DNA of 64,000 bases, taken from Calliphora vicina. Lineage: Eukaryota > Arthropoda > Insecta > Diptera > Calliphoridae. Under the pieces are notes generated by a model that had not been told where the DNA came from, made no database searches, and was given only the letters and a program-made list of their open reading frames with translations. The stretch spans positions 125,812,226-125,876,225 of the forward strand of contig NC_088780.1 in NCBI RefSeq assembly GCF_958450345.1, in the 5' to 3' direction. Positions 12,201-27,200 of the stretch are shown here, one piece after another (the stretch's first letter is position 1; each line of letters opens with the position of its first letter). The position numbers and the translations under genes were made by a program.

Positions 12201-15200
12201 TTACACTTTTACACAACAAAAATTCCACAAAAAAAATAAATTTTTTTTTAATTATTTTTATTTTGTTTGTTTTTTAAAATGTAAAAAAATCAGAGTGTAA
12301 TTTTCCATTTTTTTTTTAATGAATACCCTCAATAAATGACAAAAATCAAAAATTTAAAAAAAAATTTCATTAAAAAGATGTCACATACTTTTAGTTTATA
12401 CATATTTATTCATTCATATCTATTGAAACATTTTAAGTCATTTCAGGAATAAGTGTTTTACTATTCATTATCAACAATGTTTAGTAATAACCCCAGATTA
12501 TTGGGATATTTTTCAATATTTAATAAAGCTATGTAATGAAGTAATCAAACACTACCTACACTAATTCACTAGCGGATTATATTTATTTAATTAATTAATT
12601 TATTTTTTTATAAAAAAACTCACCTGGTTGCCTCATCGCCATCATCATTCCAACCAATCTTCTCTATCACTGTGGACAATTTCATTTTAATAAATTCAGA
12701 AAGCATAAGGAAACATTCTGAATATTTCAGAATACGACGCCATTTTTCCAAATGACGCAGAGCCAATGCCATGGGACCCCAATTGGTTTCACTAGGCAGA
12801 TATTGTATCATGTTCATGGTAATTTCACAGGGCAGCAAATTAGCATGGCAGAGTGTAAAAGCATCGGATACAAGACCTAAGCGATCCTTTTAAATTGTAA
12901 GTAAACATATTTTTATATTAATTATCAGATGATTAAATAAATAATAGTGGAATTCACGCTTCATAGTAAACTGCCATTGCAAATGTAGCAAGTCGCGTAA
13001 AAAGGCATAAACAGAAAAGTGATTTGAAGTAGAATGTATTAAAAAAATGGAGTTTAAAATAAATTCTTAGTAATAAAAAAAAAAGAAAAATGAACAAAAA
13101 CTTTATTCCAGTCATAGAGAAATATACATAGATCGGAAACTCTCTAGTCAAAAACCTAACTCAGTTGTCAAAAGAGTTTTCTCTAGTTTCCGCTCTATGT
13201 ATATTTTCTCTATGCTTCCAGTAATATTCACATTTAAAGATTTTACAGGAAAGTTTTTCCGTTGACAATATCGCATTATAATTTCTTGTTGACTCCAGTA
13301 AAAGTTTTAGTTAGAATTAGTCAGAATTTAACAGAAAAACTACAAAATATATTGATTATTTTGAGTAAGGAACTGCAAATCTGGCTTAAAACCACAAAGT
13401 ATACAGAGCTGATAATTTTGTGGTTTAAAAAAAGGGCAAAATCAGTTGCCTATGGCAGATCTCATGAAAAGATTGTGTGTAAAAGTAAATCGCTTTATGT
13501 TACATGCAATAAAAATATAAACAAAAGGCAGTTCTGAAAGAAAGAGATAAATGTAAAACCTGCTTATCTTCTGACTCATGACAACTCTGTGTACTTTGTG
13601 TTTAAAACTAATACTGTGTATAGGCAAAATAGAATCAATAATTTTATAATAACATTAAAAATACCTATAGCATATTAACTACCCTTGTAAATATACTAGG
13701 AAGAGTGAATTCCGTTAGTAGTAATAAAAAACACTTACTTCTCCCGAAAACTTTTCAGGATCATTGGATAAATCTTCAATGATATTGGCCCAATTGTCAT
13801 CGTTGTATAAAACACGATAATAGCCGGATTGGCGGGCATTCACTTTAATCCATTTAACATTTTCGGCAACATTGAAAATAACTGTATTGGAAGGAAAGTA
13901 ATAAAAATTAGTAAAATTTTCTACTTGAATTCTATAAGCAATTTTTAAATAATTTCTTTAAGATTTTTTTTAATCAATTTTTTTTAAAAAATAAGATTTA
14001 CTGCTTAACATGTATTTTCCATTCCAAATTCAACAGAATTTTTGGCATAGAATAGCGATCCTATAATTCAGAACAGGCATGTTGAGTAGATAATTTCTGT
14101 AGAATAAACCTATGGTCCAGCTGGTCTGAGTTTTTTTAAAAAAATGAGAGACCCATGTTGGGTTAAATTTTGTTAATTAAGCGTAAAGAGCTTTATTTAC
14201 CACTTTGGTATCTTTGGCGACCTCCACTGAAATTTTCTGACAAAAATTTTAATTCTTCAATGTCCTTTTTTTATTTTCTCAAAAAAAAAAAGCTAAAATT
14301 AACCCCGAAAGAGAGGTGCTATAGGGTTAAGATCTTCCACAAAAATTATCCCCATAAAATTCCACAATATAACTCTGACAATAAGAATTTTCTCAGACAT
14401 AAACTTAAATTCCGGATAAAAATGTTTTTATTTTGTTTTTTTAATTTTTATAAAATTTTGATGGTAAATTTTTTTTAACACTTTAGAATATACAGTATCA
14501 TTATTATTTTGGCTATAAAGTAACTATTATATGGTTATTTATAGTGCTGTAAAGTCAAAGGTTTTTTCTTGTCATTTTAATATTAGAAAAATGTGATTTT
14601 TTTACTTTTGAATCGAAGTAGCCTGTGCATATTTCTTTAAAGTTTTTTATGCAAATTGGCACATGTTTTTATAAAACAGTTAGCAGTTAACCATTCCACG
14701 TTGTTATTAAGGAGTTTTTGCGTGTTCTTTGTATATACAAGTGAAGTGATTAGTAACTAATTTTAAATCTATAGAAACTAAATATAAAAAAAAGGTTTGA
14801 AAGGCCAGAACAAATTAAAAGGGGCTATTAAAGGTTAAGTGTAAATTACATCTAATACTGTAAAGTATCAAGAGTAAGTACTATAAATTTCAGCTGCAAT
14901 TATCTGCCATTCCAATAACAAGAACGATTTTAGGTGCCTTCATATTTAACACATTTTTTTTGTATTTTTTTGGTCAATTTCAAAAATTATGTAAGTTTAA
15001 AGCTGAATTCACCCATGAGTTTCTGAAATATTTTTTGTTCGGAACAATTTTTTTTTATATGTAGTTTGAAGTCTCTCTCAAAAATAGAACGTCAAAATAC
15101 ATATAAAAAAAAAATTGTTTCAGAAACTCATGGGTGAATTCAGCTTTAGAGTTATTTACGTCTATGCTGAATTGGCCAAACCATGTGTTTGTATGTCGAA

Positions 15201-18200
15201 ATTTTTTCAATGGATCGTTTATGTTATTTGTCATTATAAACCTAATTGAAGCCTAATAAACCTAATTTTTCGATACTTTTATAACGTCAATGTTTATTTG
15301 GCCAACTCCTGTATGCAATTTCTAATATTTTTTGCGATGGATCAATTGAGTTTTTCTTAAATGTACACCAAATTTAAAATTTTACATGAATAACCTAACT
15401 TTTCCGATAATTTCAAAACGTCCATGATTGTTTGGCCAAACCTTGTATAGGTTTGGCCATTTTTTTCAATCACTTATGCTATTCTTCGTTTTTGAACTAA
15501 ATTTCAGGCATTTACAAGAATAACCTAATTTGTTCGATGCTTTTAAAACGTCCATGATTGTTTGACCAAACCCTGTACATATGTATATGTAATCCGAAAT
15601 TTGAATGACCAATCTTTTTTTCGATCATATATTTTATTCTTTATTTTTGGACTAAATTTCAGCCACTTAAATGAAATTTTTTTTGATATTTTTAGAACGT
15701 CCATGCTTTTTTGGTCAAACCCTGTTTTTGAACATCGAAATATTTATTTATCGGTCGATCGGTTATGTTATTCTTAATACAAATACCAAATTTCAAACAT
15801 TTTTATGAAGAAATAAAGAAGTTATGGATTTTTGGACGGAATTGAACACCGTGGACTGTAAAAAAAACTCAGACCAGCTGGACTATAAGTTTATTCTACA
15901 AAAATGATCTACTCAACATGACCTCTCAGAATTATAGGGTCGCTATTATGTCTTATTTATTTTAAACTACAAAGCATCGGATTTTTTACTTCTTTTGCTC
16001 TAGCTAATAAATATTTACCCAAAATAATGTTAAACACTATTTTGGCCAAATATTTATTTGAATAAACAAAACTTTTGCTACAGCAAAAGAAGTAAATAAT
16101 ATGGGTAAGATGTTTACCAATGATGCCATGTGTAAGATATTTATAGCTGTCTTACCATCCACATTTTGCATCCACAATGTTTCCGTTTGATTATTAAGAT
16201 CGGTTACATAGGTTATGGGAAAAATCCATTTCATTTGTGGGGGAGGTTTCTGTTTGCTGGCTGGTGTTGGAGCCGCAGTTGTTGTGCTTGTTGTTGACAT
16301 CTCCGTGGCATTGGCATTTGTTTTATTGTAGTTATTGCCATCATATGATTCATCATGTATGGCCAAAAATTCGGCTGGCTTAAAGGGTTTTTGCGATATG
16401 GTTACTTTATTGCCCAGCTTGGTTACTGTCAATAAGGGAAAGCCGGATTGATGTGTCCACAAAGACATCATGTCCTAATAAAAATGAAATTAAAAAGTTA
16501 TTTGGGAACACATAATAAGTAATTACAAATCGATTGTACCTTAATATTTTTCGCACCATTAGCCTTCTTTGTGCAGATATTCCATAAATCTAAGGGCTCA
16601 GCTGTTTTGAAACGATTCAATTTAAGAAAACCTCCCAAACAACTTCTGAAACGATCTTCTCCTATAGCAGTATGTAACATGGAAAATATAGCGGCAGTCT
16701 GCAATCAAACATACATATTTAACCATTAATATACAAGTAATTTTTACAATATTCTTTAAAGAAATGAAATGAACTTACTTTTTGTATAAAGAAATCTTCA
16801 TTATTACCATCATGACTAGTGCCATTCATGATGCTATCCCAACCCTGTATGGCATCAATATCCAAAGCGGCTGTAGCCATATTCAACAAATATATTTCTC
16901 TGAGAGGCCAATTTTCCTGCAGCGGCGATAACGTGTGAATGCCCAAGTATTTAATCAAACCCTCCCACAGCCACACATCTTTTAGAACCTTTCTCGATGT
17001 TATGCCACCAAAGAATTGTCTGACTATGGCTTCTGCTATCAACAAAGCACTTTTTTGATATTGTTCAGTTGTTTTGGTTTCGGGATCAGTTAGAAATGAG
17101 GTTTTCAAAGTAACCAAACCCAATGAGGATATGATATTACGATCTAATGATGGCAAAGCCACAAAATCCACTTTCGTCAGAGGATAACTGACATCCAACC
17201 ACGTCTGCATGTATTCCAAAACATCACGGGAGGTGTGCAAAATAAATGAAGACCGGGGCAATAGATCTCGTGGAGCATAGAACGTATAAGAGGGAGCTCG
17301 TTTTATCGTCGAACCCGTTGACTGGCTCATGGCTGTGAGATTTTTCGTCTCCAATTCTTTGGAAGGTGACACTGTTGTCGTAGTGGTGGACATATTTTTA
17401 CCCAAAATATTAAAATTTAGCGAGTGAGTAAGTGCGGTTATATTACGCACTGGCGGCTTTTTCTCCTTCTGTTGAGTGTAGTTATTTAATTGTGCGGATT
17501 TTTTGGCACCCGCTCCGTATGGCGGTGTTTGTGTGGTGGGCATGTAGGCAGCTGATGGTTGTAAAGATTCTCGCTGAAAATCACTAACAACCCATGCAAC
17601 AGCATCGGCTGGCAGGGGTGGTGTTTCGATGAAGTCATCGCGTAACTGTGTAAATAAATAAAAGGAAATGTAAGCAACATATTTCGTTTTTGTGGTGAGT
17701 AAACTTACCAATCCTGTTCCCATATAGAAACCTACATCCTCTGTAGTGTGCACAATGGAATTTGAAAGGCCTATATGGAAACGATCACGAAATACTGATA
17801 TACGGAAAGGTGCTCTTATATGGGGTTCATCGAAACAAGGAAATGCTTTACGGGCTCCATTTGGTCGAAATACTGTGGCAGCTAATAATCTGGAAATTGT
17901 TTTTGTTTTATTAAGATAATATTTCAAAAACTTTATAATAAACATGAGTACTCATTCAAACTTCGATTCTTTAAAGATTTTGAAAATAAATTTAACTATC
18001 TAATACAAGAATCTGTACAAACAACAACGTTTGAGAAAACATTTTTAAACAGACGTCCTCATATAAAGATTGGACAAAAATAGAAGGAGTTATTGTTGTT
18101 GGTGTATAAAATTAAGCACACTGTTATAAATTGAAATATTGAAGAAATATGAGAAGTTTTAAAAAAAAATTCTCAAGGACTCATATACCTCCAATGTATC

Positions 18201-21200
18201 CTAAAAGTTTTCACTAAAAATCATATTTTTAGCAGTTTAACGCCAAAAATGTGAAGCTTAACTGAAAGTTTTAAAAATTTAGTAGCAATCGTTTTTTAAA
18301 TATGTTTAAGGATGTTTGCAGGATTATGCAAGCAATTAGGAACCGACTGATGATTTCTCTGCATATAAAACTTATTTAAGTTAAATTACATACGATATTA
18401 ATACTTGTCAAATATTTGTGCGTGTTAAAGTGATTTCCGGAAGTGGGCCTTATATGGGAGCTATGACTAATTATGTAGCTATGACTAATTAAAGCGAAAT
18501 TTGTGTTGATAACTAAAGGTCTTCCAATAGGGACTTCCGAACTTTGGCAGTATTGTTGAAGCTACACCTTTCGTATTGCTTACAATTTATTCAATTTGTC
18601 TTTCCAAATCACCATGGACGGATATAGCGTTCAACAACACGAGCAAATGATAACGATGTTTTATCAAAATGGTTATTCTATTCGGGCAACGCTCCGCTCG
18701 CTTCGCCCATTTTACGCGGTGAGGCACATTTCTGGATGAATGGGTACGTCAACAAACAAAATAATCGAATTTCGGACGATAACAATCCACATGAGATCCA
18801 AGCTCGTCCAATGCATACCGAAAAAGTGATATGAACTGGCCACCGAGATCATGAGATTTGACCCTATTAGACTTTGTATTGTGGGTGTTTCTTCGCAGAT
18901 CTATGCGAATAACCCATATATCACAACAGCCCTCAAAGCCAACATAATTCTGCCATCTGTCAAATTCAGCCTTATTTATAAAACCCTTTTTTTTGAAAAA
19001 CACTTAAAAATACGGCCCTTGTTATAGAGACGAGATAACTGTTAGCAAGTTTTTCTTATTTTATTTAGAATTTTATCGCCAATATAGCTAAAAAACCATA
19101 AAAAGATCGAGCAAAATTAAAAAAAATATATCAATAAACCTAAATATCTCTTCAACTAATAGAGATAATCTACATCTTCTCAAAGAATATTTGTATTTAA
19201 AATATATATTTACGAAATTTCATCCTTGTGAAATTTCGTAAATATATCTCCAATAGTTCCCGAGAACCGAATTATTTCCAAAAAAAAGTTTCTAAACCAC
19301 TGAGCATTAGTATATATAATTGGGTCCTCATAAGATTCTAAGTCCGTCCGCCTGTCAGTTGAGAAAAGATAGGGTCTAAACGGAGCTAGCTGGATGAAAT
19401 ATTCCACAAATACTCTCTGTTGATAAGGTTTGTTTGGTATTGTAAATCGGCAATATCGGTTCATGATTTCACAAATGTCTCCCCGGAATACTGTTTGTAC
19501 AGTCATAAATATGTTGATTATGCGGCAATCCTGATAATATCTTATAAGTCTCCGTAATTATACTGTAAAGTATGGCGTATATCGTGTAACATTTGTTCCT
19601 AGTCCCCATACAAGGTCCCCCACAGAAAATGACTTGAAAAATCATAAATTTCTTATAATAATTAATATCGTTGATGAAATTGGATATAAATAAGTTTTAT
19701 ATGAATCTAAATCTTTCTACCCACTTTCTACCCGATCCTCACGGTCCATAATTGTCTGTAGCCCTATATAACCCATATATCAGACAAAATATTTTATTGC
19801 CACATATTGATCGTGGGTATACAAGCTTCGGCACAGCACTAAGTTTGTCATTCCGTTTGTAATTTCTACATTTTTCATTTCCGACCCTATAAAGTATACA
19901 TATATATTCTGGATCCTTATTAAACCATGTCCGTCTGTCTGTTGAAATCAATTTTCTGGCGACCCCAGACATCTTCGGGATCCAAATCTTCAATAATTCT
20001 GTCAGACATGCTTTCGAGAAGTTTTCTATTTAAAATCAGCAAAATCGGTCCACAAATGGCAGAGATATGAGGAAAAAACCAGGACAACCTCGATTTTTTT
20101 TACCTATTTTTGACCTATATCTGGATTATTAAGTCATTAATATAGACAATAGGGATATCTAATGATAGATATTTCAAAGACCTTTGCAACGACGTATATA
20201 AGACCATATGTTGGACCTACAATGGGTCAAAATCGGAAAAAATATTTTTTTACCCAAATTTTTTTCACTAAAAAAAAGAAATTTAAAAAACCAAAATTTT
20301 TTGTTTTTAAATTTAAAATAAAAAAAATTTAAAATTTAAAAAACTAAAAAAAATTTTTGGAATTTAAAATAACAATTCGAAAAAAAATTTCCAAAAAATA
20401 AAAAAACAACTTTGGAAAAAAAAATAAATTTTCGTTACCTAAAAATATTTAAAATTTGTATTTTTAAGTTTAATTTGGTGAAGGGTATATAAGATTCGGC
20501 ACAGCCGAATATAGCTATCTTACTTGTTTAAAGTAAAGTGTTTTACAAAACTAGAGGGTGGATTTAATTTGTAAAAAAGTCATCCTTTTGCTATTAAGGC
20601 ATTGTTTTTGATATGTTAAGAAAACTTGGATTAATGAAAATCGAATAAAATTTAACTGACATTTAAATCAAGTTCAACATAATTTACATACTGTTACAAC
20701 TGTCAACTTAGTATAACTAATTTAATACTTACTTACTTACTTACTGGTGTAAATAAACGCATTAACTTACCTTTCTATGCCATTTGAGCTTTCATATTGA
20801 TCGACATAGAAACCTTCTGGTTCTGGATTTAATTTCGAATACCAACGCAAATTCAATGTATAATTGGATTTCTTTTTCAGTTTATCTTTCACTTCAATAT
20901 ACAGCTGTTGTCTAGGTGGGTACTCTAAGAATTTTATAATTTTAATGACACTACTCCCCCTATTGCCCAGCGGCACAATAGCCTGCAAATAAAGAAACAT
21001 AAAATATTAAAAAATGGGAAATATTAAGTACAATACAGAGAAAAGAAATGCTTAAAGAAACAAAATAATACAAAAGAAATTCATGAGAAAGAAATGAATA
21101 ATGTAACTCAATCAAATTTACCATTTCAATAAAATATTAAGCATACATTTTTCATGCTGACGACGTTCATGATAATGATGATTGATAAAAGATTAATTTA

Positions 21201-24200
21201 AATACAATACAAAATGTCTCTAATAAAAATAATAACGAAATGTGAAAGCATGTTAAACCCACCTTTTCTGTGACATTTAGATCCTGTATGTGTAAGACAA
21301 TAAAATTGGTTTCCTTTTCAATAAATAGATCGATAGTCACTTGACCTTTAGTAATACAAAAAAAAGAGAAAAGAAAATAAAGAATTACAATTAATTACTG
21401 TTTGGTAAGAAAAGGCTAAATTAGCATTAGAATGTTGGGATTAGTTGAGCTAATAAAAATTCAAAAAAAAAAAAAAATGTTGGAAGGTTGTTCAGTTGTG
21501 CTGTAAGTTGTTGTAAACCATCTGAGTATATGGGCAAAAACTAAATTTTGCTAAACTTTGAGTAATTTTTTCACAACGACCAGAAAAAATTTCCAAGCGC
21601 TGCTTCTAAATCATTCATTGAATGTATGAAATCGTTGTCATTCATTAAATGTCTTATTTGTGTGCCATCAAAATTCCAGCTTCAGTCTTTCTCCACACCA
21701 ACCTGGACAATTTCTTGAAAGAAAGGAAAAACATGGACCAGTTCAAGCTAATGCCTTCTCATACTGCTTCATAAGTCCTGATAAGATCTGATATTTAATG
21801 GAGAGATGAAGGGCCGTATATTTTACGTTTTTCCCAAAAATGTGCCTATATTTTTTTCTTTTGCATTGTAGAAAAACAGTTTCTTTGGGACTATATACAA
21901 GTTTTATATGATCTGGATAGAGAACTTGATGCAAAAGCCTGTACAGTAAAATTTGGCTCCCCCGAGACCAATCCAAAATTGGCCAATTTAAAAAAAAATT
22001 CTAAAAACACAAAGCACTGATCCTCGAAAATGATCCATATTTGTATATGCTACTGAAATACACACATAGTTGTTTTACTATAACATGTAACATAACATTA
22101 CAGTGGGCACTTTTACAAAAAAAAACTTAGTTTTTGGAAAACATTTTTAGGAATCGTTTTAGGAATTTCGGTATTTGCAAATAAAAACTCTTAAAAATTA
22201 TAATGGCATTGATTTATATTAGTTCCAAATTTTATATTTTTTATATTTGTCTTCATGGAAATCACCATATTATATTTTTTTTAGTTTGTAAGATAAATGA
22301 CGCCCGAAAAATGTATAAAATGAAAAATGTGTTCTACAGACGGATCCAGATAGGCACAGAAGTATATATGTGGTTAAAGAGGACATTTTCGCTTTTCTTC
22401 TGGTAGTAAAATTTACTAAAATATAGTACCTGAGAAAACATTTAATAAAACAGCAGGTATAGACGGTACAGTGACAGATCATACCATTTCTTAAAGACTA
22501 TTATCCTACCAACATATAAAAAACAAGTAAGAAAGTATAGTCGGTCAAGCCCGACCATATTATACCCTATTATAAACAGTTTTCTTTTAAAATTTATATA
22601 GGAACTATTACCAATTATCGACCAATAACCATGAAATTAGGTCGTGTGATTTATGTCTATATAAAAGTTATTTATGTTATAAATTTTTTTAAAAAATCCA
22701 TATTCGTTAAAATGATTTTCGGAAGTGGGCCTTATATGGGAGCTATGACTAAGTATGCACCGATCGTCACAAAATTTGGTGGTGCGAGTTCGGCTTGTAT
22801 AAAACTTATTTGTACTTTGGTTTGGATATCTATATAATTAAGATATTTATGAGAGCTTAACTATTTCCAAATAGGGAGCTGGGAGAAATAACCAAATTCT
22901 ATAGGCTTTGTCCTTGGGGCAATAGAAGAATTGTACCCAGTTATGTTTGAAATTGAGACCTGTATTTTGATTACAAGGTTTACATCATCGCTTAGTCTCA
23001 GAAAGTGATCCTGAGCAGATCGGTACATAAAATAACATAAATATTTGTATTAAACAGCATGGCACGCACGCCCACAATTACCAATATTTTTATCCAATTT
23101 TTTGGTCACCTTAGTTTCAATATGTTTACTAGGGTATTCATTCGACTAATGATCGTTCGATTAATCGAATAATTTCTTACGAATAATTATTCGAACAATT
23201 TAAAAATGGCCATTTTCGAATAACGAATAAATCGAACAATTTTATGTAGAATAATCGAATAAAACGAATAAATGTTCATATATATTTAAATTAAATAAGT
23301 AATAATGACTCACAAAAATTTTATTGTTTCTGAAATTCGACAAATAACTAAAGACAAAGGGACTCGATCACTGTAGATGAATGTTCCGATAGCTTCCGAT
23401 TTCTGCTAAAAACTTTTTACATACATTTATAAATAAATAACCGAAATAGCATTACATGACCCGAATAAATAAATTTTTGTAATCTTAATTGAAATTGAAG
23501 ACGTCTTCAATAATGTTTTTACGGCTACTGTTAAAAGGAAGTGATCGAAACATCTTATGCGAAAGGGCTAAAACAGCTCTCGACTTATCTTACAACTGGA
23601 CGAAAGACCCAGTCTAAAGATCGAAATTTGTTTAAAATACACAGGAAAAATCCTACTATTCAGAACACAATAATGAGAAGGGTCAAAAAACTAAGAGTAG
23701 TGTTGGACTGGCATATTTTATTTGAAAATGGAATGGAAAAAGAGCTCTTATGAGGTATAAACATACGAATATATACGAACCAATTTCTTATCAATAAAAA
23801 CAAGATATTTTTACAGTTTTGTAAAAGCAATCCGGGATAACCCTCGTATATGATTATAATACCAAACAATTTTCACAAATTCTACAACAGGTAGATTATA
23901 CCCTACACCACCATAGTGAGGAGGGTATAGTTTGCGTTTGTGGTGATGTTTGTAACGTCCAAAACTATTAGTCTAACACCCACCTTAAATTATACCGATC
24001 CACTCAGAATCACTTTCTGAGTCGATTAAACGATGTCTAGTCCGTCTGGCTGGCCATGTAAACCTTGAGCGCAAAGTACAGGTCGCAATTTTGAAGATAT
24101 TTCGATAAAATTTTGTACATATTATTTTTGAAACTGGCTGAAATCGGTCCATTATTTTACCTAGCCCCCATACAACTGCCCGAAATTGGACATTATCGGT

Positions 24201-27200
24201 CATAAATGTTTAATTTATATACATAGGTAGATACCTAAATTTTGTTCCAAATAAGTTTTATATATACGAAATTCATGTCACCAAATTGTATTATTATCGG
24301 TCCAAAATACCCGCTTCTGAAAATCATTTTAACGTGCATAAATCTCCTAAGTATGTTGGTATACATATAAACATAAATCACACGACCTAATTTCATGGTG
24401 ATCGCTCCATAATTGATCATAGCTCCCATGTCAAAATCAATCACGAATATAAATTATTGAAATTTTAAATGAAAACAGTTTTTGCTCATTTACTTAGTGT
24501 AGGTTACTATATAGTCGGGATTGAACCATACCTTCTTATTTGTTTTTTAAAAGTTATTTCCAACCAACACACAACACACACATACGTAGTACATACCTTT
24601 AACATCCAGCGTTGTTAGATTCGGATGTATTGTCACCATATAACGCAACGGTCTTACAAATGTTGGCAATGTTAAATTTAACCATGGAAATGGTTCACCA
24701 TTTGTTGCAATCGGATTAAATGGTTGTGTGACATTCTCTTCATTCGTATGATGACCAGTTGGCAATTTACGGGCGCACGAACAATCTGAAAAAGGAAATT
24801 AAAACAGAAACTCATTAATCACACCCTCCAGACTTGACAGACCAACAGACAGACATGAAATCAAGGCATCTTTTTCTTTTCATACTGTGTTTATTTTCTC
24901 TACTCTTCGTTTCTTTTATTCTTTCTTATACGAGTATTATTAATTATTTAAATAAAAGTAAATTAAAAAGAAAAACACTATGTATGCTGTAATTATATCA
25001 AACATTATCTTAAACTAAAAAAAAAAAATAATTCATACATAGATTATAATTGAATACAAATTGCAAAAAAAAAAGAAAGAAAAAATATAAAAGAGAATAT
25101 ACAATTTACATGAGGATACAAATGAAAATGTAATTAACCCTTTGACGACCATTGGGTAATATATTTGCATTTGTCTTAATAATATGCACATTTTGCAACA
25201 TTGTCACTTCATTAGTTCAAAACTTGCGAACTGAATACGAATTTCCGGCCTAGGTGAGGACATACAAAAACAGTTTTCAAAGATTTTTAAATACCCTCAA
25301 AACTGTTTGAAAAAACTGTTTTAGGTAGGTTGTAGTACTTTACTCCAACTCACAGATTTTTAGACCAATTTCAATATGTTAATCAATTATGGAAAGACAA
25401 AGAATTAAGCTTTCATAAAATATATGCATTAAATGTATATTCCAAGAAATTAGGTAAGTTTTTATAAAAAGTTTCGAATTTTTTTTGTTTCACAATTTAA
25501 GGAAAATTTTATACAGACAAAAACAAGATATTACTTGTTAAAATCGGTTTATATTTGCAAAAGTTAATAAACATTTTCGAAAAAATTTCGAACAAATTTA
25601 CCTTGTAAGTATTGTATTTGTATTCATATACACGCAGAGAAAAAATATAGTTGTGCATGTTTACTGTAACCATTTCTACATTGTTACAAGTTTTTTAACA
25701 ATATTATAGTTACAGTAACAATTTACATGATTGTGGTAATCATAATATGGTTAATTTGCGATTCACATGATTGTATCAACCATATATATGATTACAGTAC
25801 ACATGTATATGTTTGTGACGACCCTTTTTATGATCAATCATTATATCATAATATGTTGTTCTCCGATTATGATATCCATAAGCCGAGAGCAACATAATAT
25901 GGTAAGTCCTTTATCATAACTATTTAAATTTTCGTTATACATTGATATACATTTTTATAAGCTTTCATATCAAAATAAGCAATGAAAAGCTACTAAAATC
26001 AAAAAAGTTGATAAATTTCGTTTTTTTTTAAGATATTATTAACAAAAACAATAATGCATGGAACACATTGAAGACAGCAGGCTACCAACTGCACGATTGC
26101 TTTTGCCGCTGTAGCCGAATTAAACTAATTTCTATTTCTGTCAACTACAAAGCAGAAAGTGTTGCTAATATAATAAAAAATGTAAATCAAATGAGTGCTT
26201 AAGAAAAATATATATTTTTTTTAAATAAATTAATAACAGGTACATAATTAATTATAACCATATATATATGTTTACTCAAAATAATTGTTTAAATCTTAAT
26301 TACTTTGGAATTTTGTACGGTTATTTTTTATTAAAGTGGCACCACTGAATTATAAATCAGCTGTTTACTTTGTAGCTGTCGTCTTTAAAATAATTCAGTA
26401 GCTGCCACACGACTATAATTCCAGCCAGCAGAATTTGTGTTCGTGTAGTCGTGTAGCCTGCTGTCTTCAATGTGTTCAATGCATAATTCCTACATATAAC
26501 TTACAAATGTATCAAAAGATGCACGTCAGTTTAAAGCGAAAGCAGGTTTCTTTCCAAAAGTTGACGAACATCACCCTCAAACTGAATTTGAGGGTGTTTC
26601 TGAAATTGTTTGACACAATTTGTAATGCAACAATACCTCCTACCAACCAACTATAACCAACGCTAGTTTTTTTTCACTGTAGCGCCGTGTTATTTTACAG
26701 GTTAGAAGCTTCTTTTTTATATTTTCTAAAATGGAGGTCCTCCCGTGTGATACTCCAACAGTAATCTGCCGACATATGTTCATCCAATATTTTAAAAGCT
26801 AATTAAAATTTCTATAACTAATTCCTTGTCATTTTTAGCCTTCTGATTTCCTAAGAAATTTCTAACAACGGTAACAAAAGATTTCCAAGCCGCTGCTTCT
26901 AAATCATTAATAGAAAGTATGCAATCGTTGTCTTTAATTTGTGGATCATCTATAGTCAAACCTGAAATCTTTCTTGAAAGAGAGGCAAAACATGGACCAG
27001 TTTTATCTAATACCTTCACTTACTGCTTCATAAGTCCCAATTTGAGGTGTAATATTTTCTCTCTGAGGCCAGTCTTTCTTGATCTTAACTATTGGATAAA
27101 GAAAGACTGCACTGTTTTGCTCTGCTGTCCCATAAACGTGAAAATTCAGTGTACCCACTTTGTTGACCTAACAAGAAATTGAACACTTTTAAATTGAGAT

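Larger units (their letters stand above)
14051..15947. mobile_element. 1.9-kb element with ~85-bp terminal inverted repeats (intron 9)
   Basis: The left end starts AATAGCGATCCTATAATTC and continues through gtccagctggtctga; the right end at 15855-15947 is its inverse. The interior holds a nested MITE (14999-15147) and about five degenerate tandem units marked by cgtccatg...ttggccaaaccctg, at about 15163, 15285, 15420, 15550 and 15700. No transposase was seen. Confidence 0.75.
25244..26645 (-). repeat. 0.9-kb repeat, inverted copy, interrupted
   Basis: It runs from cctaggtgaggacatac at 25249 to the caccctcaaa and gtttctgaaattgt block near 26570-26620, the inverse of 1078-1955. A foldback arm (25630-25915) and a 418-bp MITE (26060-26477) interrupt it. 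Confidence 0.65.

Noticed and set aside
16095..16155. Extension of exon 9 beyond GATG to the next stop
   Set aside because: A consensus GTAAGA donor gives the only phase that joins exon 10 at VIFNVAENVKWIKV; read-through text is not M1-like.
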